Under the pieces are notes generated by a model that did not search any database, was not told where the DNA came from, and saw nothing but the letters and a program-made list of their open reading frames with translations. Below, one piece after another: positions 44,820 through 45,003 of a DNA stretch of 45,003 nucleotides (the first letter of the stretch is position 1; every line of letters begins with the position of its first letter). The position numbers and the translations under genes are program-made. The stretch comes from Paenibacillus alba (lineage in GTDB: Bacteria; Bacillota; Bacilli; Paenibacillales; NBRC-103111). The stretch covers positions 1 through 45,003 of the forward strand of contig NZ_JABMKZ010000052.1 in assembly GCF_013204855.1 (NCBI RefSeq). Direction: 5' to 3'.

Positions 44820-44844
44820 CCGTTCCTCTAAAGGACGGTTTTTT
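44820..44844 (+). terminator. Intrinsic terminator-like hairpin on the plus strand
   Basis: CCGTTCC (44820-44826) / GGACGG (44833-44838) with one bulge, then six T. It precedes the rightward gene starting at 44942. With no plus gene upstream it could be an attenuator in that gene's leader, or an end of a lost gene. Confidence 0.5.
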
Positions 44845-44874
44845 GTTTAGGAAAGCGGAGGTATTCGTGGAACA

Positions 44875-44925
44875 ATTGAACAATCCTGCCCGTTAGCCGT
44901 TCATGCAGCGCAAGACCAGCGCTGC
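44875..44925. repeat. Dispersed repeat, variant copy with a different hairpin
   Basis: ATTGAACAATCCTGCCCGTTAG (44875-44896) matches the conserved half. The following hairpin is GCAGCGC (44905-44911) / GCGCTGC (44919-44925) instead of GGCTGCC/GGCAGCC: sequence changed, pairing kept. Confidence 0.55.
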
Positions 44926-44941
44926 ACCACAGAGGATGAAA

Positions 44942-45003
44942 ATGGATAAAATCCGTCAATACTTCTACTACGGCTGGGTGAGGAAGGTCGATCAACTATG
45001 GTG
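44942..45003 (+). CDS. Start of a rightward gene cut by the window end
   Basis: ATG at 44942 preceded by GAGGATG, reading MDKIRQYFYYGWVRKVDQLW and still open at the edge. Only 20 codons are visible, so no family can be given. The start and composition look like a genuine gene. Confidence 0.5.
   Translation, partial: MDKIRQYFYYGWVRKVDQLW

Overview
The window looks like a chromosomal segment of a spore-forming Gram-positive bacterium of the Paenibacillus type. The reasons are strong AGGAGG-type ribosome binding sites, a YesM/YesN-type two-component system beside a CUT1 sugar ABC transporter with no ATPase gene of its own, a YjcZ-type sporulation mini-protein, and a very long BclA-like collagen protein of the kind found on spore surfaces. 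No rRNA, tRNA or CRISPR array was seen. Assignments rest on motifs read by eye; no database search was run.

Layout. 1-8450 is a patchwork of single genes (an unrecognised protein, an aminoglycoside-phosphotransferase-fold kinase, a secreted SH3-repeat protein, a creatininase-fold protein, a DUF1835 protein), a frameshifted IS110-family element and several decayed gene fragments. 8452-34900 is one large carbohydrate-use locus, entirely on the minus strand. In transcription order it holds: a secreted lectin/sialate-O-acetylesterase-type enzyme; GH95; GH29; GH95; GH29; the 3' stub of a third GH95; two ABC permeases; a gene stub; histidine kinase; response regulator; sugar-binding lipoprotein; a truncated permease copy with its promoter; an SGNH hydrolase; a cytoplasmic GH9-like enzyme; and a second SGNH hydrolase. 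35231-36640 is a decayed IS4-family transposase and another gene fragment. 36753-40595 encodes the collagen-like protein. 40887-45003 is again a patchwork: DUF3626 pseudogene, DinB protein, decapitated Nudix gene, GNAT acetyltransferase, YjcZ protein and the start of a rightward gene.

How the locus probably works (inference). Secreted GH29 and GH95 enzymes carrying lectin or sugar-binding modules, with an esterase that removes acetyl groups, would trim fucosylated, acetylated glycans outside the cell. The lipoprotein and two permeases import the products. The cytoplasmic GH9-like enzyme and two SGNH esterases would finish the degradation. The kinase and AraC-type regulator would sense the substrate. 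Five promoters in the locus share an element of consensus TTWWSCCATTY placed exactly 20 bp upstream of the -10 box, which fits control by that one regulator.

The locus shows repeated duplication and deletion: paralogous GH95/GH29 pairs with near-identical C-terminal halves, a GH95 reduced to its last 60 codons, a permease copy reduced to its 5' end, and a stub of another gene fused behind the second permease. Outside the locus, a dispersed element of about 70 bp (GGCTGCC hairpin, then ATTGAAC...TCCCGTTAG) recurs between genes.
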